From Tillus elongatus (Eukaryota > Arthropoda > Insecta > Coleoptera > Cleridae), in the NCBI GenBank assembly GCA_964006375.1, contig OZ023269.1:125806723-125870722 (forward strand): a stretch of 64,000 nucleotides of DNA, written 5' to 3'. The notes under the pieces were generated by a model. The model ran no database searches, was not told where the DNA came from, and worked only from the letters and a program-made list of their open reading frames with translations. This document shows, piece after piece, positions 44,064 to 56,440 of the stretch. Positions within the stretch are counted from its first letter, which is position 1. Each line of letters begins with the position of its first letter. Both the position numbers and the translations under genes were made by a program.

Positions 44064-45989
44064 TTTTTTTTTTAAACATACTGATGCATTTTTAATGTCT
44101 TGCAAAAACTAATGATTGCCAAGTTGACGATTTCGCCTACTTGAGAATAAAGTTGATAATATTTCTCAAGTGTCTTAATAGTACTGTGGCGCCTCAAAAT
44201 TCTTTCAACCCTGCCAAAAATTCTATCGGCAGGTAAGTATGAATGCCCACGAACGGGAAATGTCAACACTATATTTCTAACTGTTTCGGGGGCAAATCTA
44301 TAAAGCCATATCATTAGCATGTGTATGACATAGCTGTTCTTATTTTGCCCCCCATAACCATCCGCGAACAGTTATAAACAGTTTATATCTGGAAAAGTTC
44401 TATTTTATTTAAAAAATGTAAAAGAGCAGACGACACTTCCACAACTCCTTTATCACCTTGATGTTCCATCCATGAGTAAAATATTGAACTTTCGCCATTA
44501 GTTCTAGCGATACAAAAAAGTATAGGGAAAGCTGTTGGGCATAAAATGCATCTTGTATTGGTACTTGGGGTAGTACTTGGATTTGCTGAAGATCGAAACA
44601 AAAAGATATTGTGTTGGGCGGATCCCGTTTCATCATTTTGTGGAACTGCGCTGCTTTTATTCGGTGCACTTTCAATTCAGTTTTCAACTTTTGTATTTCA
44701 TTTGCAACTTTTGTATTGTTTATTTCAGTTACTGTTCTAACACAGAACCCGCACACATCCGTTGCAGGACTACCAAATCCTATGTTGACCTTATTATTAA
44801 ACACCCTACTGAAGTATTTGTAGTTTACTTGTAGATTATCAGTAGCTTCTTCATTTTATATATCACAAAGTTTAGAGATGCTGTATTCGGGAGGCAAGTA
44901 TATCCTTTTGGATTTGTTTCTACCATAATGACAGTCTTTGCCTTTCAACTGTTTTATAAAATCCATAACTGCGAGTAATTTGTCACGAAATTTAGAAGAC
45001 CGTTTGTCCCCACCTCTTTTTTCTTCAACTACTTCACGTACTATTTTATTGCAAATTGTATTTAGTCTCCTTTGACCAACTTTGTAAATACCTCTAAACA
45101 ACTTCTGACAAACCTGTACTTTTTTGTTATCAATGAACACATAAGAAAATGCCAAATTTTTATTATTTGCTATTATGCTTAATGAAAATGTCTTACATAG
45201 TACTTTACGGTTAAATAGTGAGATTTTCCTCCATCCTGTTTACGACTTCTTGAGCGCTTTGGATTGTCTATTGTCATCAAAGATGCTAATTTGTTGTCTT
45301 GCGTCGTTTTGCATGTTTCAATAAAAAATTCATTTCTCAGTCCTATTATAATAGGTTTTGTTAATTTGTGGCAATTAAAGTGTTGGTCTTTAGGGTTGCA
45401 TCTGATTTCTATATTCAGTAAATCGGGATCCAATTTGGAATATCTGCAATTTACCATAAACAATGTACTTTATAAAATTAAAGAGGTACCTATAAGGTTT
45501 AGTAATCAATAATAGTGATGGTACTTAACCTATAAATTGGCTTAAACATACTTCACATTTTTTTGCGTTCTCTCGATGTAGAATTTAACTTCCTTTTTCT
45601 GCATCCACGATCAGTGTCTCCAACAATATGTTCTCCTTCGATTTCGTGCATTATTGTAACAACAATAATGCACAACATATAAAAAGGCACTGACAATATT
45701 ATTACACACCTGCTAAGAAGTAAGAACAGATGCTTACTGCTTTAAATCCCAATCAAAATGCAGTTTGTCCACAATTTGTGGACATAACGTGATTTGTTTG
45801 TCTACTGTTGTTGGACAAAATGCGCTTTGTTTATCCAATTAACATTCTGGTAAGGTTTCAGATAAAAATAAATTCGGTTTTAATGTCTTGGATAGACTAA
45901 TAGATGGAAATATGTATAAGGAAGCGAACGCCGCCTATAGCTAAAATTATGAACTTTTGGACAAAATGCGTTTTGCATGTCTGCTCCTC

Positions 45990-46789
45990 ATGGATTTATA
46001 TCATGTATCGACGTCCACAATGTCATCCAAAATATCTTCAATCCAGAGGCATATATCCTGGACTACATACATATTTTTATATTAGAGTATTGGAAAAACC
46101 ACATCATCAAAAGACAGAGAGAATGCCGGTACAGTTGAATGTACACAGAAAGGATATGGAGGAACTAGAAAAAGATCAAGAATATGGTGAAATGCATCAA
46201 GGGAAATGAAAAGCAGTTTAAGCACAGCTGAGCAAGAAGTCCCGGAGGAAGGTGGATAACACTGCTACTAATTTAATCAGCCTCGTTATTGCATTGCTGT
46301 TTTTTGTATTTTTGTATGGTAGCAAATTGTAGAATATGATGATGAACACGCAGACCACCCTGTATGTTGATTAAGATGATAGTTCTGGCAGCACAGCATT
46401 CGGATGAGTTGGCTTATCCCATGGGAGAACGGTGACGTTTAGTGGTGGCAATGTGGTGCTGTGTTTTACAAAGGAACTGAGGGATAAAGAATTCTCAAGA
46501 CGTGGGACACATTAGCCTTTTCACAATATAGCCTCTCTTGCTCTGGCTCTTACTGAACATCTTAAATTTTCATTCTGCCGACTAGGCGGATACATGAATT
46601 CAACCTCTAACACGCATTTAACCCAGTAACTTTGCCGAATACATTAACTGTTTTAAAGTAGCTATTTTTAATAAGAGTTACGACTAAAGCAAATAAAGTT
46701 TTGTAGATTAAATGTAGGACATGGTTTATTTTAGTTATTTTAGTTCATATCCCTTTAGGACACAAAATATACATAGACAATGTCAAAAC
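45990..46789. other. unassigned stretch
   Basis: No domain or repeat end recognised. The 45904-46209 frame crosses the element boundary and appears fortuitous. Confidence 0.35.
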
Positions 46790-46990
46790 AATAGCCCTGA
46801 TCTACAACTGCAAAACAGAATTATCAGCGAAGCCATCAAGATCGAAAAACGGCCTGATTGTTTAAATAAGAGAGATGATCAGTTCCGCACCGAGATGGCG
46901 ACCCTGTCGCACATTTCACAATGTTCTAGGAGGCTGGCTACCATAGCCGTTTTACTTTATAGGTGTGTTCTCGCTGTAATTACTATACCG
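46790..46990 (+). pseudogene. Penelope-like element C-terminal fragment
   Basis: The frame reads NRIISEAIKIEKRPDCLNKR, DDQFRTEMATLSHISQC. The EAI.I.K.PD..N..D pattern is the usual end of Penelope-like proteins after the GIY-YIG domain. It is followed within about 60 bp by a hammerhead, as expected for the 3' pseudo-LTR. Confidence 0.65.
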
Positions 46991-47045
46991 TACTGATGAG
47001 CTCTAATTAGAACGAAACCGGTCTGCAGTTCTAATTATGGTGAGA
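46980..47045 (+). ncRNA. hammerhead ribozyme, Penelope type
   Basis: CTGATGA at 46993-46999, helix II gctct/agaac with four of five pairs and loop AATT, GAAA, palindromic helix III ACCGGT (47017-47022), then C at 47023 giving the GTC cleavage triplet. Downstream tgcagttctaattatggtg can form loop contacts with helix II. All core bases are present. This layout is an established feature of Penelope-like retroelements. Confidence 0.75.
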
Positions 47046-47098
47046 ATACATATATCCTTAAATTCATACTATGTTTACAAAACAAACAAGTTACTTTT

Positions 47099-47521
47099 AA
47101 AAAAAGTTCGGGACGCAGCAAGTGCGTTATGGTAGTGAATTTTTATTAAATGCTTCAAATTTGAATAACTCAATTGTCTATAAGCTTAGAAAATTTAATT
47201 TTGGTATGTAGTAAGGTCTTTCTCAAGGCAAATTATCCACCAAATTTCAATAAAATACGTTTGTAATTTTCCCACAAAAAAATGTATTTAAAAAGAAAAT
47301 TCAAAATTAGAATAACTCATTTTTTTATAAACTTAGAAAGTTTGATTTTGGTACGTAGTAAGGTATTTGCTAGGGCAACATACTTATTAAAATTCATTAA
47401 AACAGCTTTGTAATTTTCGGAGAAATTTTTTTTTTCGTAAAGAAACTTAAAACTGTCTAGGAAAACCCTGTCCGATTTTCCTGGCTAACGGTTAATTATT
47501 TTTTAGTTACCGGATGGATAT

Positions 47522-47589
<68 letters not shown>

Positions 47590-47717
47590 ATAAATTGAAA
47601 CTGACCCCGGATATGGGTTCTAGGGGTCCTAATGCGGGCTCATTTGAAAAAATTTTTGCAAAGTCTCACCATCGATACGTCTCTATTAGTGATTTTTTTA
47701 AAATTAAAATTCACTAA
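47099..47717 (+). mobile_element. TAH repeat, complete copy S3
   Basis: tcgggacgcagcaagtgcg, gttatggtagtgaattttta, body with two diverged units, TA array, then gaaactgaccccggatatgg and the hairpin attagtgatttttttaaaat with aaaattcactaa. About 610 bp from tip to tip. Confidence 0.8.
47523..47587. repeat. (TA)n array in TAH copy S3
   Basis: Between ccggatggatatag and ctataaattgaaactg. Confidence 0.95.
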
Positions 47718-47920
47718 TAAAGATAAACCATCGGTTTTGTGTGGTTGAATGCTTTGTAATTAAAAAGTTGTTAAACTAAAACTAGTTGTAGTACTTAAAG
47801 TTTAAAGAGTGTAAGAAAAATAAATGTTTGCAGGAAAGAAAAATGTAAAGCGTAGAAATTAGTATACGTGGACTGGTTAAAAGTAAGGTGCGGTCAGGTC
47901 AGATGAAATACGTTGGCCGT

Positions 47921-47982
47921 TATTAGTGAATTTTCATTAAGAAAATTCACTAATAGAGAGGTATCGATGGTGGGATGCTTAT

Positions 47983-48060
<78 letters not shown>

Positions 48061-48200
48061 GTATGTATCCAGCCGATAACTCAATAATACTTCACTGATT
48101 TGGACCAAATTTGAGAATTACCCTTATTTTGTTAATGGCTTGGATAAGTTCGTTCATCAAATCTTAACGGCTAAATTTTGTTAATAAAAAATTAGAAAAT
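47921..48200 (-). mobile_element. TAH repeat, partial copy S6
   Basis: Hairpin ttattagtgaattttcatta with gaaaattcactaatagag (12-bp stem), gaggtatcgatgg variant as in S2 and S3, TA array, then (gtat)n, ccagccgataactcaata and ggcttggataagttcgttca. The 5' tip was not found. Confidence 0.7.
47986..48067. repeat. (TA)n plus (GTAT)n array in S6
   Basis: About 31 TA units then five gtat units. Confidence 0.95.
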
Positions 48201-49957
48201 ATTTTTTAAAACGCAATATCTCTCAAATTGTCTAAGTGATTGAAAGGAAAATTTATAACTTAAAATAACACAGACAGACGTGGTTGTGTGCCAATTTTCA
48301 AGTCGTTTGATTAAAGGAAAATAAAGTTATTCGAATTTAACAATAAAATAATCCTCGACATCAGTTCAGATTCTATAATGCAATGTCTACAACGTTGAAC
48401 AAAGACAAATGACATTATTGGTACTGCTATGCTATTTAAATAAATCGTAGATAAAAATCTAAACAATGGAAGTTATTGCAAGATGTCAGCCTGGAAAACA
48501 TTGTGAGAGATACAACATGAGTGCAAAATCAGCTAGTATGTTGTCATGACAGCTCTAGTTCACACAAAATTTTATAGAATATACAACCAACTAACAATTT
48601 TGTAAATTTTCAGCGTTGGACCATTTCTTTCCTAATATCGGAACAAAGTTGGCATCCAATAGCGCTAAATTTTAGCATGCGAATGTATACTGATAAATAA
48701 AAAATTTAATGAAAGTGATTAAATTTGTTTAAAAACAATCTAGAACATCGTTTCATTATGTATAAATATTACGATTCCCATTCGTCACGTTCACGGTATT
48801 TAAAATTGAAAGCCATCTCTCTCTCGTAGTTTAATCTGACCACACGTAGATATTTGTCACAAAGAAGTGTGTACGCTTTGCGCATCGCATAACCTCGAAA
48901 ACGACTCTGCTGCTAATTGCTAACACCTTATTAGGATCTTATAATATATAACAACTAGGTACCTATATTCTAAAGTTAATACAAGTAGTAGGTAATTAAT
49001 AACCCAACTTTTAATTTTAACTTAAATTTAACAACATGTATATTATGATTGTAACATCAAATGAAACAAATATATAAGTTATAGGTAAACTGCATGTAGA
49101 TTGTAGATATTGTATGTATTTCCTTCCCTGTTTATCCCATATACATGATTAAAAAAACAAAAAACAAACAAAAACAAACAAAACAAACAAAAAAAAACAA
49201 AAAAAATTAAAAAAAGAACAGAAAAAATAATAAGGAAGAAAGCAAGAAAAAGATTTAATATAGAAAAAGTAAAAAAAAAGATATAAGAAGAAAAAAAATA
49301 ATAAAGAAAAAAGAAAGCAAAAATTATAATATTCAGAAATGGGTTTAAATATTGTATATTTGTATATAGGTAACATAATTCTGTTTTCGAGATAATAATT
49401 ACAACATAATCTGTAGGTATTTGTATATATTTGTATATCATAAAAAATAGCAAAAGTCTGTGGCTGATGGAATTACTGTTCCAAGGTCATAAATACCTCC
49501 ACCACCACCACTATGTATTTCTTAATGAACTCTATACAGAATTTACTGGTAGGTATTACCAAAGTGAAACAAAATAACATAATGAGTTTCGCGGATAGCT
49601 ACAAATTTGATTTAAAAAACCTTTTTTGTTGTTTATTGTTTGCAAAAACTGGATGGGTTGATTAAAACAAAACCATCCAAGCAATTAATAAGGAAAAATA
49701 CCTGCCATATTTATAATTTGACAGGTATATTCCCTTTGTAAATAATTAATTTTTTTCTGAAAAACTTTTGTAACTTTAATGAAGTTTGTAACACAATTTT
49801 TTTAAAGTCACTTACAGTACTTACATATTATATCTAAGAGCAAATTTTAATTTTTCAGCTCCATATAAAATACAATTTTCGCTAACTGGGACTCTGAAAC
49901 CGATCTCCAAGGTCCATTTAAATTAAAAGGATTAGTTTTAATAATATATATTACTAA
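48201..49957. other. unassigned stretch with A-rich low-complexity tract
   Basis: 49147-49330 is a long A-rich tract with scattered C, G and T (aaacaaacaaaaacaaac); minus-strand frames rich in Phe, Leu and Tyr across it are composition artefacts. No other feature recognised. Confidence 0.5.
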
Positions 49958-50013
49958 TAGTGTACAATTCTTATAAAAATTCACTACTATAACGCACTTG
50001 CTGCGTCCTGAAA
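49958..50013 (-). mobile_element. TAH 5'-end fragment
   Basis: gtgtacaattcttataaaaa, ttcactactataacgcactt, gctgcgtcctgaa; same subfamily as 26030 and 53848. Confidence 0.65.
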
Positions 50014-51065
50014 TTGTTGTTGATCATTAGGTGGTTTTACTGGCTTTATCAATATGTAACAAGAAACTAAAAGATCCATAAAACTATTAAGATTAAAAAT
50101 TTGAAACAATGCATTACGTAAATTTAGCTGAGGATTTTTATTTAACGAATGCGACAAGCAACTCATTGGATGGTAGCTTTTCAAACTACTATTAATATCA
50201 CCAAAAATCTTATACTATCTATAAGAAAATTTCCAAGGCAGACTATATTACAATCAAGTTCAAATATGTGAGCCAGCAAATAGACAGTTTTCCTGATTTT
50301 ATTCGATCACTGAATTCAAACGAAGGAAAGTGAGTAAATTTCTAAGTTGGCTATATGGCAAATCTGGGTTACTTGATGCAGGTTCACAACGAGAAAAGGA
50401 AACGTCAGTGCTGAATATGATTATGGGCCACAAGCTTATGTCATTGGCAAGTCTTCGTGACAGGCGCATATGTAGAATTCTGATTGAAAAAAATAAAAAC
50501 TAAGTGGCAAATCAAAGACCATTTTGTGTAAGTGGAACATAACATTTGGTATTCTGTCATATTCTAGTCTCATTTTGCTTTAACAAGTTACATCAAATTT
50601 TACGTATGATAACTTCAAAGCGTTCGGAAAGATGGTGATTCCGCAGTTTGCCTACAATCAGATAATAGAGTGTATGGAACTTCAGGGGACAGGAATATGA
50701 AAAATAAAAAACTAGACGGAGGAAGTGGATTATGGTAGTGAATTTTACTAAAATCTTCCAACGTATAATAACTCTATTTACCATTAATTTATAATTTTGA
50801 TTGATACGCAGCAAAGACTATGTAAAGGCAACATAGACAGACATTGTTTCTAAACGTCAAAATGTTTGGGGTTGACATTTTTGGGTGATGAATTATTCAT
50901 CACCCAAAGACAAAAACATAGACAGACAGATATATCTTTGTTACACTTTAGCCGTCTGTAAACAACAGATTTGTTCGCCAAAACATACGTACAAAAAGAC
51001 TGCAATAAAGCCTTTAAATACACCAAGTATATACAATTTTAAAAACTACATACAACTTATAAATA
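50014..51065. other. mostly unassigned; decayed TAH start
   Basis: 50712-50830 (ctagacggaggaagtggatt, atggtagtgaattttac, then gatacgcagcaaagac) is a decayed TAH 5' region in plus orientation. Nothing else recognised. Confidence 0.45.
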
Positions 51066-51262
51066 AAAACTCGGGACGCAGCAAGTGCGTTATGGTAGTG
51101 AATTTTCATAGAAATGATCTGGCACAAAATATTTTATTATAACTTTTTTTTCTTGTCACATGGAAATCTAAATTTTTGTGTATAGTTTACTTTTTATATC
51201 GTAAACCTATCTACCAAATTTGGTTATAGTAAATTTTTTATTTTTTAAGATAAAATTTTTTT

Positions 51263-51956
<694 letters not shown>

Positions 51957-52088
51957 ATATAAAAATTGAAACTGACCCCTGATATGGGTTCTAGGGGTCC
52001 TAGATCGCGCTCATTTGAAGAAATTTTTTCAAAATTCAAAAGTCGAGATCTCCTCATTAGTGAATTTTTTCTAAGAAAATTCACTAAA

Positions 52089-52544
52089 AGGCGATACAAA
52101 AGACAAGAAAATAACAGCTAACGTCAATGCACAGATATTCACAAATATTTATTCATATTTACAAAATTTTCATTCCAAGGAGCAGGAACTCCTTGACACA
52201 TAAAAACAATTATTAGTCAGACATACTTTTACCTGATTTCTAAACCGATGCGGCTCGTTTATTTGTCTTAAAGGACGGGGCAGATGATTATACAATTTTG
52301 CGGCTGCATGGTATGGCGAGTGTTAGTAACCAGCCAATCGATACCTAGCAATATAAACGGCATATCTATATCTTATCTGATACTTATCTAACTTAACGTT
52401 TTAATTAAATAGTTCGGGATGAAACCTCACAAAAATTAAAGCTTTATAGATGAATATACAAGGAGCTGTCAATATGTGGTAATCTATAAAGTGTGGTCGA
52501 CAAGACTCCCTTGGTCTAATATTAAATAATTGTTTAAGAATTCT
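52089..52544. other. unassigned stretch
   Basis: No recognised feature. Confidence 0.35.
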
Positions 52545-52662
52545 GAATTTTCTTTAAAAAATCGCTAATGAGGAGATCCCTACTTTTGAATTTTGAAAAA
52601 TTTCCTTCAAATGACTAGGCGAACTAGGCCCCCTAGAACCCATACCCAGGGTCAGTTTCAAA

Positions 52663-52742
<80 letters not shown>

Positions 52743-53158
52743 TTATGTATGTATCACACCGATAACTTAAAAAAAATGGACCAATTTTGATCAAATTTCG
52801 CACATACCGACCTTTTTGGAGTGGCTTGGATAAGTTCGTTAGTCAAGAAAATCGGCCCCAGTCTTCCCGGAAAATTTTGTGTTTTCTTTCGAAAAAAGTT
52901 ATATCTCCGGAAATAACAAAGTAAGGGCAACCGAATTCGGTACGCTGCTTTATGTCATAAAGAATATCCTATGCACCAAAATTCAGATATCTACCTTAAA
53001 ATACAAAAAGTTAGAGGTAAATTAATTTTTAATTAATTAAATCTGATTCAAGAAAGTTAAAACGTCAAAATTGATTGATCAGAATGTGAGTGAAAAATGC
53101 TACAAGAAATGACTAACAAGCTCCTAGATATGTGTCTAAGTCGTTATTTTCCTTTAAG
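52545..53158 (-). mobile_element. TAH repeat, partial copy S5
   Basis: Decayed hairpin ctgaattttctttaaaaaat with cgctaatgaggagatccc, H module (acccatacccagggtcag), TA array, T module (tgtatcacaccgataactta, ggcttggataagttcgttag) and body through gaaatgactaacaagctcct. It breaks off near 53158. Confidence 0.75.
52664..52738. repeat. (TA)n array in S5
   Basis: About 37 units between gtttcaaatg and gtatttatgtatgtatcac. Confidence 0.95.
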
Positions 53159-53847
53159 GAGACACTAGAGTGCTTATCATTTAGAATTACATACAGAGGG
53201 AATTAGATATTTTGTTTTAGATTGCAGTATCAGTTTTTCATTAATATCTCCGGTTAAACAAAAGATAGAGACTTGGGATTTTCACCACTTGCTTTGGCCT
53301 GTGGTCCTATTTCTATCTATGTAGTAATATTTATATCATTGTATTTAGGTTTCTTGAGAAAAATCATAAAATGTGTTAAATTTTTAAAAAGCGCCATCTA
53401 GTGATTACAGTAATAATAACAAAGACATGGCTTGCAATGCAGTTAATAGCGCAAGAAATACTCTTTTAAATAACACTAAGTTTAATATTTTCCAATGAGG
53501 CGATCCCGAGATATTGTATTTTTTCCTAATCAATGTTTGCCTTACCCCCACCACTTTATCTAAAGAGTTAGAGAAAAATAGTCAAAACAAAAATTGTTCG
53601 TGATACACACGACATTTATCTGCAGGTATTTTCAACACAGTTTATCTGGACATATTACTGAGATATCCTATTTTTTTTCTATTTCCTCTTGGTGTTACGC
53701 CCCCTAGCGGGCATCTGACGAACTTGAAAATAATTTCCAACGATTTTTCTTGGCCGCATATACTTAAGATAATTTTTTTCCAAAGCTCTATGGTGAACGG
53801 TTTCCGAGATACAGCCGCTTACCTCGCTTAATTGGCCACCCGGTACA
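53159..53847. other. unassigned stretch, possible insertion
   Basis: It lies between a broken TAH body and a TAH tip and begins gagacactagagtgc; the other end reads tacctcgcttaattggcc. It may be an unrelated insertion. No coding seen. Confidence 0.35.
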
Positions 53848-53897
53848 ATTCTTATGAAAATTCGCTACTATAACGCACTTCCTGCGTCCCGAAATTT
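53848..53897 (-). mobile_element. TAH 5'-end fragment
   Basis: acaattcttatgaaaattcg, ctactataacgcacttcctg, cgtcccgaaa; could be the detached tip of S5. Confidence 0.65.
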
Positions 53898-54880
53898 TTG
53901 TGATACTGGAACCATTAAGTATAAGTTAGTATTTGTTTCACTTGCCAGGTTATTAAAAATATTGAAGAACACAAATAACGATAAGCATGTGTTACTTACA
54001 TTTGATCAACAATTGTGTCAGAAACTTTAAGACTAAATCAAAAGAACACTTTTTAATAACAACTCTAACATAATATGTAGAGATATAATGATAAAGAGCT
54101 TTATAACAACAAACGTAGCTAGTCGCTAACACTTCATGTACGGATGCTTTGCAAAATAAAAACATAAACAATAATAACGAATCTTCTAATATTTTGAGGT
54201 TAGATTGATATTTAAAAGTGAATAGATTTCTGGATTATAATGCTACTGGCGCTGAAACGTCGGAAATTAGTACTCAACTTATAGTTTTAAACCATTTCAT
54301 TGAAGTGAAACTTCTATTTGGTATATTCTGTAATATAACAAAACATTTCAGTTTTAATAAATGTAAATAACACGTTGAGTGTCTCGCGTTTCGGCGTCCG
54401 CAGTCGGCGGTCGTCGGCTCCAGTTTCGCGATGACCGTTGGCCTACCATGCAGCGGTGTCAGATTGAGTAAATTAGAATTTATGATAAATCGAATGAGAT
54501 ATTATTGGGAACTCATTTATTAATATTAAGCCACATTTATTGGATGGATTAATTTTTTGACGAACTTTTATTTATCGTGAATAAGTACCAATATGTGTTA
54601 TTACCATATGTTTTACATTTTAAGATTCAAATGAAATTTTATTAAATCTGACAACCCGACTCCTTTATATTTAATTGTCAGGTGACTGTTTCTATTTGAA
54701 TTATCTACTTAAAATGACGCATTCCCAGTCTAATCATCCTTATCAACATTGAACGTGGGAAATGCTGTATGAAATTTGAACTGATATCTTAGACTGTTTA
54801 TTCATTTATAATTTTGATTTTTTAATAACTCCTGTCCTCGTATGCCATTTAATTTGAAATTTGGTTGACAGCTATATTGT
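53898..54880. other. unassigned stretch with one GC-rich patch
   Basis: 54385-54460 is GC-rich relative to its surroundings (cggcgtccgcagtcggcgg). No gene recognised. Confidence 0.35.
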
Positions 54881-55082
54881 AACGTCTCCTATATATGTGA
54901 AAATTTTTATTCGAAACACTTCAATATTTCAGAAAATATTGCGTTTTCAAAATTTTCTTTACATTTTTTTCTAAGATAAATTAGACGCACGTCGCCCATT
55001 TACGAACTCATCCAAGCCATTAACAAAATCAAGGTAATTCCCAAATTTGGTCGAAATCGGTATTTTTTGAGTTAGCGGTTGG

Positions 55083-55155
<73 letters not shown>
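54881..55155 (+). mobile_element. TAH T module with (TA)n array
   Basis: Contains aactcatccaagccattaac, aatcggtattttttgagtta, gcggttggatacatac, then TA (55090-55155). The H module that should follow is absent; an M320 unit begins instead. Confidence 0.7.
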
Positions 55156-55157
<2 letters not shown>

Positions 55158-55158
<1 letters not shown>

Positions 55159-55470
55159 CTGGACGCAGCAAGTGCGTTATGGTAGTGAATTTTTATAAAA
55201 ATGTTTTTAATAATAAATATGTGTGTTTTTTTAAGAAAGCAGGCATCAAATGTGGTTACCAGTATAACCTATATAGTAAAAACAATGTGCCATGTTTCAT
55301 CAAAATAACTTTATTGTGTGAAAATGTACAGAAGTTTCCAAAAGTAAACTTAAAGTGTTCTCGAAAAAACACGTTTCTTTGTCAACCTTATAGGTTAATA
55401 CCAAATTGAGCTGTTCAAATATGAAACATTTGATCAAAATTCGCTATCATAACGCACTTGCTGCGTCCAG
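55158..55470. mobile_element. M320 unit 5
   Basis: 313 bp, tctggacgcagcaagtgcg to cgcacttgctgcgtccaga, with perfect 19-base inverted tips. Confidence 0.75.
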
Positions 55471-56246
55471 AATTTCTTTTCTTACAAACATGCATTATAT
55501 TGCGATGAAGAATGCAAAAATTTGATTAAAAAAAAAAAGGAAATTTATATCACCAACGACTTATGGGCCAGCCTGTGATTGTAGAAATATTATTTTAAGA
55601 TGTAGCTCGAGACACCCTATAATTAATATATACAATTTTTTTTCATATCTTATGTAATAACGGATATAATGAGCTTTATTGATGTTTACGAAAATTCGAC
55701 AAAAATTATATACCATTAAACGATAAACTCTATAGCTAAGGCTACTGCCAAGCGTCAGAGAAAGGGTCTATTTGAAATGAATTTTCTGCAAATATTTTAG
55801 TAAAATGAAGGACAATGATGGTTGAAACAAAGACTTTAGGGTTTGTAAAACATTCTTCTTGAGACATTTTATTTCTATAGCCCGTATTAGATTCAAGTTA
55901 TTTGCCTAAATGTTGCCAATTTTGACATTTTAAATCGCCACCTTGACGTTTTGAGGAAAACCCCAATTTATTTTTCTTTAAATGCCTATAACTTTTTTGT
56001 CTTTCGATATACATAGCAAAATTTCGGTAGATAACTTACCTATAAGGATATAAACCTGCGTACCAAATTTGATTGCCCTTACTTTGTTAATTCCGGAGAT
56101 ATAAATTTTTTTCGAAAGAAAACACAAAATTTTCCGGGAAAACCTGGGCAGATTTTCCTAACGAACTTATCCAAGCCACTTGCAAAAGGAATTTTTTCTC
56201 CAAATTTAATCAAAATCGGCCCATTATTTTTTGAGTTATCGGTGTG

Positions 56247-56254
<8 letters not shown>

Positions 56255-56324
<70 letters not shown>
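56255..56324. repeat. (TA)n array closing K5
   Basis: About 35 units; the right flank ttgtgtctatgcgg is not TAH. Confidence 0.95.
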
Positions 56325-56328
<4 letters not shown>

Positions 56329-56334
56329 GTCTAT

Positions 56335-56440
56335 GCGGAAGTAGCTGGACCTTTCTCTCTTGGTATTTATATATGTTTATAAGGAAGTAGCTGGACATTT
56401 CAGCCATAAAAATTGATATGTCCAAAAGGAAGTAGCTGAA
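56335..56440 (+). repeat. three copies of GGAAGTAGCTG at ~45-bp spacing
   Basis: cggaagtagctggacc (56336), aaggaagtagctggacatt (56381) and aaggaagtagctgaacc (56426). Role unknown. Confidence 0.8.

Larger units (their letters stand above)
42650..45640 (-). pseudogene. putative transposase with GGQNKN motif, degraded and interrupted
   Basis: Minus-strand pieces in order: GEHIVGDTDRGCRKRKLNST (about 45640); LDPDLLNIEIRCNPKDQHFN and KSHYLTVKYYV (45463-45180); KKVQVCQKLFRGIYKVGQRR and KDCHYGRNKSKRIYLPPEYS (45155-44870); FGSPATDVCGFCVRTV, AQFHKMMKRDPP, FCFDLQQIQVLPQVPIQDAF (44804-44500); then FYSWMEHQGDKGVVEVSSAL; LFADGYGGQNKNSYVIHML (about 44360-44300); FPVRGHSYLPADRIFGRVER. After the TAH insertion come DNILVKTEFLYRNDD and KKLLTSLSGENWR (42973-42680). 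I recall multi-copy uncharacterised insect proteins with this order. An Asp before GGQNKN and one in CFD could be catalytic, but that is inference. Several stops and shifts kill it. Confidence 0.7.
42183..45989 (-). mobile_element. DNA transposon with perfect 33-bp terminal inverted repeats (GGQNKN-protein element)
   Basis: The first 33 bases (gaggagcagacatgcaaaac, then gcattttgtccaa; 42183-42215) are the exact reverse complement of the last 33 (45957-45989), after which the ends diverge. The flanks give a possible 3-bp duplication, ATG (42180-42182 and 45990-45992). Related motifs (ggacaaaatgcgctttg near 45814; aggacaaagtgcaatttg near 42377; tgcagtttgtcc near 45770) sit just inside both ends like subterminal transposase sites. 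The interior carries a broken protein gene on the minus strand and a nested TAH insertion (42976-44063). Without the insertion the element would be about 2.7 kb. The TIR and TSD do not match a superfamily I can name. Confidence 0.8.
55158..56324 (+). mobile_element. composite TAH repeat K5, close relative of K4
   Basis: An M320 unit (55158-55470) is followed by the K4 body in opposite orientation: ttatgggccagcctgtgatt, gatgtagctcgagacaccct, caaatattttagtaaaatga, atttgcctaaatgttgccaa, ttccggagatataa, gagttatcggtgtgatacat. It ends in a TA array (56255-56324). Similarity to 43085-44063 is high by eye. The H module is missing. Confidence 0.75.

Noticed and set aside
49079..49453. 124-codon Phe/Leu/Tyr-rich frame
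   Set aside because: It is the complement of an A-rich low-complexity tract.
54385..54460. GC-rich patch as a promoter or CpG island
   Set aside because: Too short, and no transcription-start features or gene follow it.
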